Source: CAZDBA01 sp965224765
GTDB taxonomy: Bacteria > Planctomycetota > Planctomycetia > Pirellulales > Pirellulaceae
Reading direction: 5' to 3'
Assembly (NCBI GenBank): GCA_965224765.1
Contig: CBDDAC010000002.1
Location: 248,001-312,000 of the forward strand
DNA length: 64,000 bases
Under the pieces are notes generated by a model. That model was not told the origin of the DNA and made no database searches. It was given only the letters and a program-made list of their open reading frames with translations. The stretch's first letter is position 1, and each line of letters begins with the position of its first letter. Below, in pieces: positions 28,207 through 37,241 of this stretch. The position numbers were made by a program, and so were the translations under genes.

Positions 28207-28680
28207 ATGAAAGAGATCGCCCTGGTTTTTGGCTTATTGCTTGTTGGATTAGGATTTTTTGGCTATTTGAATCCTGTTCAGGAAAAAGTTGCCGACGCGG
28301 GTCCGGCGGCGGATGCCCAAGCCGCAGAAAATACTGACGCCGCGGGCGGGGTCGAGGAATCGAAAAGCAAGTATGGTAGCCCGACTGCCTTGATCCCGGC
28401 GGCGTTCGGCATGCTTTTGTTGATGTGCGGTACATTGGCATACCTCGAGAATTTGCGAAAGCTTCTAATGCATATCGCGGCGGTAATCGCATTAATTGGT
28501 GGTTTGTTAGCAGCTGGGCGAGGTCTGTCCAAGGTGAGTGCGTTGTTTGGTGAAGATCCAGTTGGGCAGCGTGCCACCACCATGGTGTTGATCATGGCTG
28601 CGTTGTGTCTGACTTATGTTCTCCTGTCGGTCCGATCTTTTATTGCTGCCAGAAAAGCTCGTCAAGCGGCGGCGGCCTGA
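28207..28680 (+). CDS. Four-helix membrane protein, unknown function
   Basis: 157 residues from ATG 28207 (TTG 28192 is open upstream). One hydrophobic segment at the N-terminus (EIALVFGLLLVGLGFFGYL), an Ala/Asp/Glu-rich non-membrane stretch (about 30-58), then three more membrane segments (ALIPAAFGMLLLMCGTLAYL, IAAVIALIGGLLAAG, TTMVLIMAALCLTYVLLSV) and a basic tail. No family is recognised; it looks like a small planctomycete membrane protein. Confidence 0.65.
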   Translation: MKEIALVFGLLLVGLGFFGYLNPVQEKVADAGPAADAQAAENTDAAGGVEESKSKYGSPTALIPAAFGMLLLMCGTLAYLENLRKLLMHIAAVIALIGGLLAAGRGLSKVSALFGEDPVGQRATTMVLIMAALCLTYVLLSVRSFIAARKARQAAAA

Positions 28681-28854
28681 TTTGAGTGACCTTTGAGTTT
28701 GATGTATGGGGTGACTCCGTTGCGCTGGAGTTGGATGCGTGATGTCTGGGAGGCCGGCGGTTTTCGCCCTTGCCTTTTCGGTCTTGGCGGAGCTGCTCGG
28801 TGAGAATCACTAAGTGTTCGTGTTGTTCGAATTGACTGTTTGACGGATTGAAGG

Positions 28855-29844
28855 ATGCCTGCAAACTTAACATTGCAATACCGTCGTGCAGAACAGGCTT
28901 ATCGTAACGCGCAATCGTTGAAGGAGGAGCTTGATTGTTTGCAGGTGATGCTTGTTGAGCTGCCCAAGCACAAAGGCACCGACAAGATGCAGGCTGATCT
29001 CAAGCAAAAGATCAGCAAAGTAAAAAAGGAATTGGCTTCGAGCCCCAGATCCGGGAAACCAATTTCTCATCGCATTCCTCGTCATGGAGCCGGACGTGCG
29101 ATAGTCATTGGTGGTCCGAACTCTGGCAAGAGCCAGCTAGTTGCCCAGTTGTCCCGGGCGAAGCCCCACGTTGCTCCCTACCCCTTCACTACCAGAGAGC
29201 CCAGTCCCGGGATGATGATGTGGGAAGACGTGACAGTGCAGCTGATTGATACGCCGCCGATCACACGGGATGTTTTTGATCCTGGCGTCGAGTCGTTGAT
29301 ACGTGGCGCGGATTTGGTTGTGTTGATGATGGATTTGGGGAGTGATGACGGGGGGGAGCAATTTCAGGAAGTGCTCGATCGACTTCAGAACTCCAAAACT
29401 AGGTTGGGCAAAGCAACGTTTTTGAACCGTAACGATATTGGAGTGACCTGCACCAAAACGCTTTTCGTTCCGAACAAAATTGATTTGCCTGAGGCCGCCG
29501 ATCGATTGCAATTTTTTCAGGAGATCGTGCGGGTTGATTTTGACGAGTATCGAATCTCAGCCACCGAGCGGACAGGAGTCGAATCACTTCGCGAAGCCAT
29601 TTACCGCGCGATGGATATTGTTAGGGTCTATACCAAAATGCCTAGCGCCAAAGAGCCTGATATGGAAAAACCCTATACGGTTTCCCGCGGCGGGACGTTG
29701 ATTGAAGTTGCTGAGCAGATCCACCGAGATCTCGCCAAGAATCTCAAGAGCGCAAGGGTCTGGGGGAGCAAGGTTCATGACGGATCCACGGTAACTGGTG
29801 ACTACGTGTTAGAAGACAAGGATATTATTGAGTTGCATGTTTAG
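28855..29844 (+). CDS. DRG/Obg-like GTPase with C-terminal TGS domain
   Basis: 329 residues. An N-terminal helical hairpin (about 1-65) precedes the G domain: G1 GGPNSGKS (86-93), switch I YPFTT (about 110-114), G3 DTPP (132-135), G4 NKID (207-210), G5 SATE (about 236). The TGS domain (about 253-328) ends GSKVHDGSTVTGDYVLEDKDIIEL. This is the layout of DRG-type GTPases, typical of archaea and eukaryotes, rather than of bacterial Obg (no glycine-rich Obg fold). DRG proteins act with the ribosome. It is monocistronic, and its substrate is not predictable further. Confidence 0.85.
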   Translation: MPANLTLQYRRAEQAYRNAQSLKEELDCLQVMLVELPKHKGTDKMQADLKQKISKVKKELASSPRSGKPISHRIPRHGAGRAIVIGGPNSGKSQLVAQLSRAKPHVAPYPFTTREPSPGMMMWEDVTVQLIDTPPITRDVFDPGVESLIRGADLVVLMMDLGSDDGGEQFQEVLDRLQNSKTRLGKATFLNRNDIGVTCTKTLFVPNKIDLPEAADRLQFFQEIVRVDFDEYRISATERTGVESLREAIYRAMDIVRVYTKMPSAKEPDMEKPYTVSRGGTLIEVAEQIHRDLAKNLKSARVWGSKVHDGSTVTGDYVLEDKDIIELHV

Positions 29845-30169
29845 GTAGTTTTTTCGGTTGGTTGCTGAGCCAGCCTCCGCAATGGGCTTTTTGGGGCGTA
29901 TTGGGCTGCCTTAATGAGTGCTCGAGCTCTTCTGATTGCAAAGCCTGGGGTTCGGTCGTCTTTACGAAACACTTGATGTTTTAGACAATTTACCTGTCGT
30001 TTTGCCAAACTGAATTATTTAAGCCGATCAACCTGACGCTCGCCGAAAAATATCAGGCGTAGTTATCCTCTGTTGATACGCGGCTCTCGCCAGCAATCCG
30101 GCATGCCGCCGCATCGAGCGTCAATTGTTTTGCGGCCTGCAGTTACAACCACGCAGCCAAAGGTTACGA
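29845..30169. other. Intergenic region upstream of aceE
   Basis: 325 bases without a supported gene. It should hold the promoter and leader of the aceE-aceF pair. I see no strong hairpin or clear promoter boxes. Confidence 0.35.
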
Positions 30170-32884
30170 ATGTCAGACGTAGTAAAGCCATCTCAAGATT
30201 CCCCAGGCGGAACCCCCGTCGGCAAGACTCCAGATATGGATCCAATCGAGACCCAAGAGTGGCTTGATTCCATTGAGTATGTGATCAACAGCAAAGGGCC
30301 TGAGCGAGCCAAGTACTTGCTTTCCATGCTCGATGCCAAAGCAAGAAATGAAGGTGTTGATCTTCCTGTCAAGTTGAACACCCCTTACATCAATACCATT
30401 TCTCGAGAACAGCAGCCGCCTTATCCCGGCAACCGAGAAATTGAGCGACGCATAAAAAGTATTGTGCGTTGGAATGCGATGGCGATGGTCGTCAAAGCCA
30501 ATAATAACTTTCCCGGGATCGGCGGACACATCTCTACGTTTGCTTCGTCTGCAACGCTCTATGATGTCGCGTACAATCACTTTTTCCGAGGCCGAGGTAA
30601 GAGTGGATTTGATGGTGACTTGATCTATTTCCAAGGTCACGGATCACCCGGCGTTTATGCTCGTGCCTACATGGAGGGTCGCCTGGGCGATCAGCATTTG
30701 GAGAATTTCCGTCGCGAACTTCAAGATCACCCTGGATTGAGTTCTTATCCCCATCCTTGGTTGATGCCTGATTTCTGGGAATACCCGACGGTATCGATGG
30801 GGTTGGCTCCAATCATGGCGATCTATCAAGCTCGATTCAACGAGTATCTTCGAGATCGGAGTATCAAAGACACTTCGGCTCAGCGCGTCTGGGCGTTCTT
30901 GGGTGACGGCGAGTGTGATGAACCGGAAACGCTTGGTGCAATCACGTTGGCCGCGCGTGAACGGTTGGACAACTTGACTTTCGTGATCAACTGCAACTTG
31001 CAGCGACTCGATGGTCCTGTTCGTGGCAACGGAAAGGTTATTCAGGAACTGGAAGCGATTTTCCGAGGTGCAGGCTGGAATGTCATCAAGGTGGTATGGG
31101 GCGACGATTGGGATCCACTTTTGGAGAATGATGAATCAGGTCTGCTCGTCAAGCGAATGGGCGAAGTGGTTGATGGTCAGTATCAGAAATATGTTGCGAT
31201 GTCAGGAGACTATATTCGTGATGATTTCTTTGGCAAACATCCTGAGCTCTTGGAAATGGTCAAGGGATACAGCGATGGCAAGCTGGAAAAAATGCGACGA
31301 GGTGGCCATGATCCTGAAAAAGTCTATGCGGCGTTCAAAGCAGCAACGGAAACCAAAGGTCGACCAACGGTAATCCTGGCCAAGACCATCAAGGGTTATG
31401 GACTGGGAGAAGCGGGTGAAGGACGTAATATCGCTCACAACAACAAGAAGTTGAATGAGAATGAGTTGCTGGAATTCCGCAGTCGTTTTGGCATTCCGAT
31501 TTCCGACGAAGAGGTGGTTAAAGCTCCGTTTTACAAGTTGGCCGATGACAGCCCGGAAATGAATTACATGCGAGAACGTCGTGAGACACTCGGTGGACCG
31601 GTGCCTTCACGTCCTGTCGAGACTCCTCCAATTGAGGTCCCGACATTTGATGAGTATCGCAAAATCGTGGATCGCGATAACGGCAAAGAGATTTCCACCA
31701 CGATGGGAGTCGTTCGATTGATGTCGCGTTTATGTCGTGACAAAAAGATCGGAAAGAACGTTGTGCCCATCGTTCCCGATGAATCAAGAACGTTCGGCAT
31801 GGAAGGGATGTTCCGCGAAATTGGTATCTATTCCCATGTTGGACAGCTTTATGAACCGGTCGATTCGGACAAGACTCTCTACTACAAAGAGGCTCAGGAC
31901 GGCCAGTTGCTGGAAGAAGGGATTTCAGAAGCGGGTTCGCTATCGTCATTCGTTGCTGCCGGAACGGCTTATAGTGCGCATGGCGTCAATATGATTCCCT
32001 TTTATATCTTCTACTCGATGTTTGGTTTCCAACGGGTTGGCGACTTGATTTGGGCTGCGGCCGACGCTCGTTGTAAGGGATTCCTGCTAGGAGGAACTGC
32101 TGGGCGAACCACGCTTAATGGCGAGGGACTGCAGCACCAGGATGGGCATAGTTTGTTAAACGCGATGGCGTTTCCAACCGTCCGTGCCTTTGATCCTGCC
32201 TTTCATTATGAAACCGCCGTGATCATTTTTGACGGAATGAAGAAGATGTATGCGGATGGCGAAACGGCCATCTACTACTTGATGGTCGGCAACGATAATT
32301 ACGAAATGCCAGCCATGCCAGAGGGCTGTGAAGAAGGCATCATCAATGGTATTTACAAATTCCGCAGTGTTGAGGCAGACAAATCCAAGGCTCGTGTGCA
32401 GCTTTTCGGAAGTGGTGCAATCATGAATTGCGTGCTGAAGGGGCAACAAATTCTGGCTGAGAGATTTGGGATTTCCAGCGATGTATGGAGTGTGACCAGT
32501 TACACCCAGCTTCGACGCGACGCTCAGGAATGTGCACGCTGGAATATGCTTCATCCAGCAGCGACTCCACGAGTCAGTTACCTTGAAAGCGCCATGGATG
32601 GCGTTGAAGGTCCATTCATTGCGGCAAGTGATTACGTTCAGGCTCACAGCGAGCAGGTCGCGCCTTTCTTGCCCGGTGAAATGTTAACTCTTGGATGTGA
32701 CGGTATGGGGCGTAGTGAAACACGACCAACACTCCGCCGCCACTTCGAGGTGGATGCGGAGTTTGTCGCTTTGGGCGCGTTGACCAAGTTAGCTGAGGCC
32801 GGAGTTTTCTCATCTGAAGAGTTGGAAAAGGCGATTCAGGAACTAGATATCAATCCGGATAAGACCAGTCCGCTGTACGCGTAA
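30170..32884 (+). CDS. aceE: Pyruvate dehydrogenase E1 component, homodimeric type
   Basis: 904 residues from ATG 30170 (TTG 30125 is open upstream). Homodimeric AceE layout: IETQEWLDS at the N-terminus, NNFPGIGGHISTFASSATLYDVAYNHFF, QGHGSPGVYARAY, the thiamine-diphosphate motif GDGECDEPE with NLTFVINCN, and SSFVAAGTAYSAHG and GLQHQDGHS in the C-terminal half. It decarboxylates pyruvate and reductively acetylates the E2 lipoyl group. aceF follows 43 bases later; the E3 (lpd) gene is not in the window and must be elsewhere. Confidence 0.95.
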   Translation: MSDVVKPSQDSPGGTPVGKTPDMDPIETQEWLDSIEYVINSKGPERAKYLLSMLDAKARNEGVDLPVKLNTPYINTISREQQPPYPGNREIERRIKSIVRWNAMAMVVKANNNFPGIGGHISTFASSATLYDVAYNHFFRGRGKSGFDGDLIYFQGHGSPGVYARAYMEGRLGDQHLENFRRELQDHPGLSSYPHPWLMPDFWEYPTVSMGLAPIMAIYQARFNEYLRDRSIKDTSAQRVWAFLGDGECDEPETLGAITLAARERLDNLTFVINCNLQRLDGPVRGNGKVIQELEAIFRGAGWNVIKVVWGDDWDPLLENDESGLLVKRMGEVVDGQYQKYVAMSGDYIRDDFFGKHPELLEMVKGYSDGKLEKMRRGGHDPEKVYAAFKAATETKGRPTVILAKTIKGYGLGEAGEGRNIAHNNKKLNENELLEFRSRFGIPISDEEVVKAPFYKLADDSPEMNYMRERRETLGGPVPSRPVETPPIEVPTFDEYRKIVDRDNGKEISTTMGVVRLMSRLCRDKKIGKNVVPIVPDESRTFGMEGMFREIGIYSHVGQLYEPVDSDKTLYYKEAQDGQLLEEGISEAGSLSSFVAAGTAYSAHGVNMIPFYIFYSMFGFQRVGDLIWAAADARCKGFLLGGTAGRTTLNGEGLQHQDGHSLLNAMAFPTVRAFDPAFHYETAVIIFDGMKKMYADGETAIYYLMVGNDNYEMPAMPEGCEEGIINGIYKFRSVEADKSKARVQLFGSGAIMNCVLKGQQILAERFGISSDVWSVTSYTQLRRDAQECARWNMLHPAATPRVSYLESAMDGVEGPFIAASDYVQAHSEQVAPFLPGEMLTLGCDGMGRSETRPTLRRHFEVDAEFVALGALTKLAEAGVFSSEELEKAIQELDINPDKTSPLYA

Positions 32885-32927
32885 GTCAGTATCAACAATC
32901 AATCAAGCGTTTTTTGCAATTAAAAAA

Positions 32928-34238
32928 ATGGCACTAGAAATCAAACTGCCTTCGTTGAGCGAAGGCGTCGTCTCAGGTGATGTTCTTGAAATTTTCGTAT
33001 CCGAAGGGGAAGCGATAGTCAAAGATCAAGCGTTGATTGAGATCGAAACCGACAAAGCCACTGCGATGGTTCCAAGTGACTTTGCAGGCACCGTAACCAA
33101 AGTTCACGTGTCCGAGGGACAGACAATCAATGTCGGTGAAGTGATTGTGACGTTGGAAACTGCGGATGCTCCAGCTGCCTCCGTTCCTGCCGAATCGCCT
33201 CCGGAGACTTCTCAGGTTGCGCCCCCCTCCCCTGCCCCCTCGGTTTCGCCAATCGCCGCGCCGGCTCCAACACCCGAGCCAGCTCCAACGCCCGAGCCAG
33301 CAGCTCAGGTTTCAACCACCGCAAAGAACGGATCCGGGGCGGCTGGAGTGCCTGCCGGGCCTTCGATGAGACGTTTGGCTCGTGAAGTTGGGATTGATCT
33401 GCGGCAAGTGGCGGGAACTGGTGGCGGCGGACGAATCACTCGCGATGACATCATGCAAGTCGTCCGAGGCAATGGAGGTCGAGTCAAAAGTGATTCGAGC
33501 TCGGCCGATTCAAGTGGCGGTGATACAGATGCCTGGGGTTCAGTTCGCATTGAAAAGATGCCGAAAATTCGTCAAACCATCGCGCGCAAGATGCACGAGT
33601 CTTGGGAAACTTGCCCTCGTGTTACCAACTTTGATGACGCGGATGTGACCGATCTTGAAACCATGCGGCAGAACAACAAGGTTGACTATGCCGAACGCGG
33701 AATTAAGTTGACGACGATGCCCTTTTTGATCAAAGCGGTTGCGATGGCCTTGAAGTCGCATCCAGTGATCAACGCTTCGATCGATATGGACAATGGCCAG
33801 ATTATCTACAAGGAATATATCAACGTTGGGATTGCGATCGACACGGATCGCGGACTCGTCGTGCCGGCTTTGAGAAATGCCGACCGAATGGCGATTCCTG
33901 ATATCGCAAAAACTCTGAGTGAGATGGCCAAGAACGTGCGAGAAGGAAAGTTCTCCATCGATGATCTGCGTGGTGGAACGTTTACCATCAGCAATCTGGG
34001 GGCAATTGGTGGAACCTATTCGACGCCCATCATCAATACGCCAGAAACTGCAATCCTATTGGCAGGCCGTGCCAGGAAAATGCCGGTTGTGGTCGATGAT
34101 GAAATCAAGGTCCGGTTGATGATGCCATTGAGTATTTCGTACGATCATCGCTTGATTGATGGGGGCGCAGCGGCACGGTTTTTGAATGATGTGATCGAGT
34201 ATCTAGAGTCACCTAATAAGTTGTTGCTGGCTCTTTAG
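32928..34238 (+). CDS. aceF: Dihydrolipoamide acetyltransferase (pyruvate dehydrogenase E2)
   Basis: 436 residues. One lipoyl domain (1-75) with lipoyl Lys in ETDKATAMV (K43), then a Pro/Ala/Glu-rich flexible linker (about 80-135) with tandem PAPTPEP units, a subunit-binding domain (about 144-182: SMRRLAREVGIDL, GTGGGGRITRDDI), and the catalytic core (about 205-436) with ISYDHRLIDGG (His near 405). It transfers acetyl from lipoamide to CoA. A single lipoyl domain is fewer than the three of E. coli. It forms an operon with aceE. The accessory island starts directly downstream. Confidence 0.95.
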   Translation: MALEIKLPSLSEGVVSGDVLEIFVSEGEAIVKDQALIEIETDKATAMVPSDFAGTVTKVHVSEGQTINVGEVIVTLETADAPAASVPAESPPETSQVAPPSPAPSVSPIAAPAPTPEPAPTPEPAAQVSTTAKNGSGAAGVPAGPSMRRLAREVGIDLRQVAGTGGGGRITRDDIMQVVRGNGGRVKSDSSSADSSGGDTDAWGSVRIEKMPKIRQTIARKMHESWETCPRVTNFDDADVTDLETMRQNNKVDYAERGIKLTTMPFLIKAVAMALKSHPVINASIDMDNGQIIYKEYINVGIAIDTDRGLVVPALRNADRMAIPDIAKTLSEMAKNVREGKFSIDDLRGGTFTISNLGAIGGTYSTPIINTPETAILLAGRARKMPVVVDDEIKVRLMMPLSISYDHRLIDGGAAARFLNDVIEYLESPNKLLLAL

Positions 34239-34265
34239 TGCGTTTTGGCATTTGTGTTCGGAGTA

Positions 34266-34433
34266 TTAAGAATGGGTCTGACATTCTTGCTCGACCATCT
34301 CTGCCAGGAACTGCGTGTGTGTCCAACGCTCTCGGGCTGCCTGATCCGACGTCGCCAGGTAGGTCTCGCGAAACGTCGGAAGACGCAGGGACTTCAGCTG
34401 CTCCGGAAGTTTGGACGTGTCGATCGTAGACAC
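34266..34433 (-). pseudogene. IS21-family IstB helper ATPase, N-terminal fragment
   Basis: About 55 codons from GTG 34433: the peptide begins VSTIDTSKLPEQLKSLRLPTF and ends RERWTHTQFLAEMVEQECQ. This matches the conserved N-terminus of IstB (LxxLRLPxFR...LExLVExE), but the AAA+ ATPase core (Walker A GxxGxGKT) is missing: a stop follows. No IstA transposase is nearby. The fragment abuts the copied stalk-gene scrap at 34441, so it marks an old IS21 insertion followed by deletion. Confidence 0.65.
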
Positions 34434-34440
34434 CCTGATT

Positions 34441-34680
34441 GGCCGTAAAGTGTTCGTTGAACTTACCACGAGCGTCTTGCACTGCGGTTTTCCAAGAATC
34501 GCGAATGCTGTACCAGCCTGACGTTTCTGATTCAGAAGTTGCCTCAAGGGTCAGTGCATCACGATAAGTTTTGCTGGAGTTGTTGCGCCAGGCCTTGTCC
34601 GCATCAATGGTTGCTTCGTCGTAGGTTTTTTGGGCATTGGCAACTTCGGTGTAGAACTCTTTTTGGTGATTAGCTTTTGA
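34441..34680 (-). pseudogene. Copied scrap of the giant stalk gene
   Basis: About 240 bases nearly identical to 46742-46980 within the giant gene, including GTAAAGTGTTCGTTGAACTT and TTGCTGGAGTTGTTGCGCCA. Only a few substitutions are visible (CCAGCC for CCAACC; GCAACTTCGGTG for GCGACCTCAGCG). In the minus frame it encodes NAQKTYDEATIDADKAWRN and GKFNEHFTANQG, after which homology stops and the IstB fragment begins. It has neither start nor end of a protein, so it is a dead remnant of a further giant-gene copy. Confidence 0.85.
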
Positions 34681-34692
34681 TTGGTAGACAAG

Positions 34693-35235
34693 CTAATCGT
34701 TGAGCCGATCACGATTGGGGATCTTTCGCCGTTTCCGAGCGTCGGCTTGATATTTCGCGATCAAGCCAGCTTCGGCGAAGCTGTAATACGATTCGCCCTC
34801 CCCAATGATGATGTGATCTTCCAGCGGCATCCCCGCCATTTCTCCAAGAGAAGCCAGCTCGTAAGTGAAGTCCTCGTCGGGGCCGCTAGGCGACGGATCA
34901 CCTGAAGGATGATTGTGAACCACGATGAAGCGACTGGCATTAACCATGAACGTAGTTCGCACCATTTCACCGGGGCGAGCGTAAACAGAGTTTACCGAAC
35001 CGATGCTGACCACCTCGTAGCAGAGGATTTTCAGCTTGATGTCCATGCTGATCGTGATCAGTTTCTCCTTGGCTTCGTTCTGAAGATCGCGGAACAGTTC
35101 CACTACACGCTCGACGCTGTGCAACTTCTCGCCAGCCAAGTCATCACTCTTTACACGACGCTTCTTGAATTTCAGTTCAATCTCGCGAATGTAAGTCGGA
35201 CCTGTTTTCTTTTTCGTTACCTTCTTCTTGGCCAT
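34693..35235 (-). CDS. RadC-like JAB/MPN domain protein
   Basis: 180 residues; the start ATG 35235 has AAGGA upstream. After a Lys-rich N-terminus comes a JAB domain of the RadC type: MDIKLKILCYEVVSIGSVNSVYARPGE, then the metal-binding motif HNHPSGDPSPS with a downstream Asp, then LEDHIIIGEGESYYSFAEAG. The helix-hairpin-helix part of full RadC is absent, so this is the short JAB-only form often found on mobile islands. The biochemical role is unknown (metal-dependent isopeptidase or DNA-linked role suggested for the family). It sits among element remnants. Confidence 0.82.
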   Translation of the reverse strand: MAKKKVTKKKTGPTYIREIELKFKKRRVKSDDLAGEKLHSVERVVELFRDLQNEAKEKLITISMDIKLKILCYEVVSIGSVNSVYARPGEMVRTTFMVNASRFIVVHNHPSGDPSPSGPDEDFTYELASLGEMAGMPLEDHIIIGEGESYYSFAEAGLIAKYQADARKRRKIPNRDRLND

Positions 35236-35439
35236 ATCCGGTTATTCCTTCAGTTGACGCGAACGCTCCGCCTTGGAAGTGTAACACGAACTTCGATTCC
35301 ACCACAGAGACAAGCCGCATTCGCAAGCGGATGGAGCGCGGTTTCGGAAACGCTGGAGTCTATCGGGATGGAAGCCGTAACCTTGCCGGTAGTTCTAGCC
35401 TGCCTCTTGTTGATTGCTGCGCTGTTCACTCCCTCTCGC

Positions 35440-35673
35440 TCATTCTTCGCGGACGTTCGCTTGCCGGTCGTTCTCGACGCTTCGCACAAGGTTTGGATTT
35501 GGTGGATTTGGGAATTGGTGGATTTGGGGACATCCAATGTTTGCCTGGCTGAATGGTCGTTCGGGCCGACGTAAATTTCGATAAGCTGCCAAACCAATGC
35601 GAGAGTGTTTTTCCTCACCCCTAATCGAAGAATGGATGTCCCTTTTGCCTTTTATTTTCGTTGCCGTTGCCAT
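35440..35673 (-). pseudogene. Gene start interrupted by a 114-bp inverted-repeat element
   Basis: A strong AGGAGA ribosome site precedes ATG 35673. The first ~10 codons (MATATKIKGK) are followed immediately by the inverted-repeat element at 35528-35641, after which the frame runs on into Pro/Asn-rich, non-protein-like sequence. I infer that a short Lys-rich gene was cut by the element; the original product is not recognisable. Confidence 0.35.
35528..35641. mobile_element. 114-bp MITE-like element, copy 1
   Basis: Begins GGACATCC and ends GGATGTCC (8-bp perfect inverted ends). The interior includes GGCTGAATGGTCGTTCGGGC and AGCTGCCAAACCAATGCG. A second copy of identical length is at 37697-37810 with about five differences. 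Weak identity continues ~14 bases past the right end (TTTGCCTTTTAT). It has no coding capacity. Confidence 0.7.
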
Positions 35674-35768
35674 TGAATCTCTCCTAATTGAAAGGTTGCA
35701 AATTCCTCCAATAGAAGTTGATTCAATCCCCGTTTTTTTTCTTTTTTAAGAATTGAGAGGACATACCA

Positions 35769-36085
35769 GGGGTCTGGAGCCGAAATGGCTTTGATTTCCC
35801 GGCTCCCGACAATAGGCGATTGTCTGGACCTTAGCTAATCTGTCGAAAATAATACGGTTGATTCAATCGCCGTTGCCAGAGCGACACAACTGTCGAGCTA
35901 GTCTGCACAAAAGCAACCATTCAATACAGCCTGTCTTACTCGTCACCTCAAAAAACGATCGAATTAAACTGTTACCAACTGCCTATTCCACCGTTTCGGC
36001 TCCAGACCCCTTTGATCCCTTTGCAAAAAACGATCGAATTAAACTGTTACCAACTGCCTATTCCACCGTTTCGGCTCCAGACCCC
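35769..36085. mobile_element. 242-bp MITE-like element with 17-bp inverted ends, copy A, plus partial tandem right end
   Basis: Left end GGGGTCTGGAGCCGAAA (35769) and right end TTTCGGCTCCAGACCCC (ending 36010) are exact inverted complements. The right ~70 bases are repeated once in tandem (second right end at 36085), starting at AAAAAACGATCGAATTAAAC. Followed by TTTGATCCC short repeats. A copy of near-identical sequence is at 40463-40702. It carries no gene and is probably mobilised in trans. Confidence 0.82.
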
Positions 36086-36393
36086 TTTGATCCCTTTGAT
36101 CCCTTTCAATGAGATATTAGGAACGAGGCTGGTCGGGTAAGCATGCCGGGAGGAGTGGAATGATGTGAGTCAAATTGCTCGTCGGTCATTAGGGGAGTGC
36201 GGGCTGATAGCTGATTCTGGCTTAAGGTACCGGCTTTGAAATACGAGTTGACCTCGTGTTTTACAGAGTGAAAACGCATCCTCTATTACACGTTTTCCTA
36301 GGATTTTTTCTTTTTTTTCTGTTTTGTACCCGTCTCCGCCAAGATTCTTCAGCGATTCGCGAATAGAATTTGTTCCCATTATTAGGAGGCTGA

Positions 36394-37241
36394 GCTATCG
36401 AAGGACTAACAGAAATCGTCACCAATCTAGGGCAACCAATTGTAAAAACTGGGTGCGACCTGATTACCAAACTACTGGGCAAACCATTCGAGGTCACAGG
36501 CGATGCAATCGCCGACCAACTTTCGGCTTGGCGGCGATCCAACTGGGATTCGAATACACGTCAAATGTGCTGAGAAATTGAAGGATATGGATATAGAGGC
36601 TTCAGCTCGTTGCCCAACGATTTCTATGTTCCGTTCTTGGATGCTTGCTCCGCCATTGAAGATGAGGATTTGCAAGACATGTGGGGCAACTCTCTCTCTC
36701 ATCGGCTATTAACGACAACGACTGGGCTCGGTCAAGTGTCAGGAGAATTCTTGAGCAGATCGACGCTACTGACGCGCTGATCCTGTACGCACTTGCCAAT
36801 CAACCGATAGGGGTTCGGCAATGTTTGTCTCGCGACGAGAATTTCGACTCGAAATTCAATGAAGGTGAATTCGACATTTCTGTTCTGCGGAAGTACAACC
36901 TTCCCATTAGTGCCGAGTCATTTCTGTTCTCAATCGGACGATTGGAACACCTTGGCTTGGTGTTCATCAAAACAAAAACCAACCACGAGTACCAACAGGC
37001 AAAGTTTGGCGTGCGAGGTAGATTGACTTGGAAAATAACCCACGCCTTTCCTACCTCCCAATTGAAATACTTTTTGGATGTCTGCGGTGATTGCACGGTC
37101 AATGAGAAGTGTATCAAGAACTCTTGGGATCATAGATCCAACCTCGAACAAGGTTTACGAGAAGCAGGAGAAGCTGCCTCAAATGGAATCTCCGAAGCAG
37201 CCGTTAGAGACATAGTAGACTCTGAGTTGAGAATCACGTAG
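36394..37241 (+). pseudogene. DUF4393 (Abi-alpha-like) gene broken by frameshifts
   Basis: A family-like protein can be pieced together across frames. First GLTEIVTNLGQPIVKTGCDL and GDAIADQLSAWRRSNW (frame to stop 36573). Then AEKLKDMDIE in the next frame (about 36560-36600). Then SLPNDFYVPFLDACSAIEDE with LQDMWGNSLSHRL (about 36601-36710). Finally the long last frame with RILEQIDATDALILYAL, ending 37241. This order matches DUF4393: amphipathic N-part, D-x-WR helix, P-x-F-x-x-x-L-L-EAAS/DDxxLQxxWAxLL, then the LSPxDA region. A perfect AGGAGG lies 8 bases before an ATC (36397) where an ATG would be expected. The family is linked to abortive phage infection; this copy looks dead. Confidence 0.55.

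Noticed and set aside
34909..35574. 221-codon plus-strand frame across the RadC-like gene
   Set aside because: Antisense to the RadC-like JAB gene and running into the 114-bp element; not a separate gene.
36681..37241. Reading the 186-codon frame as a complete independent gene
   Set aside because: Family-like sequence continues upstream in other frames, so this is the 3' part of a broken DUF4393-like gene.
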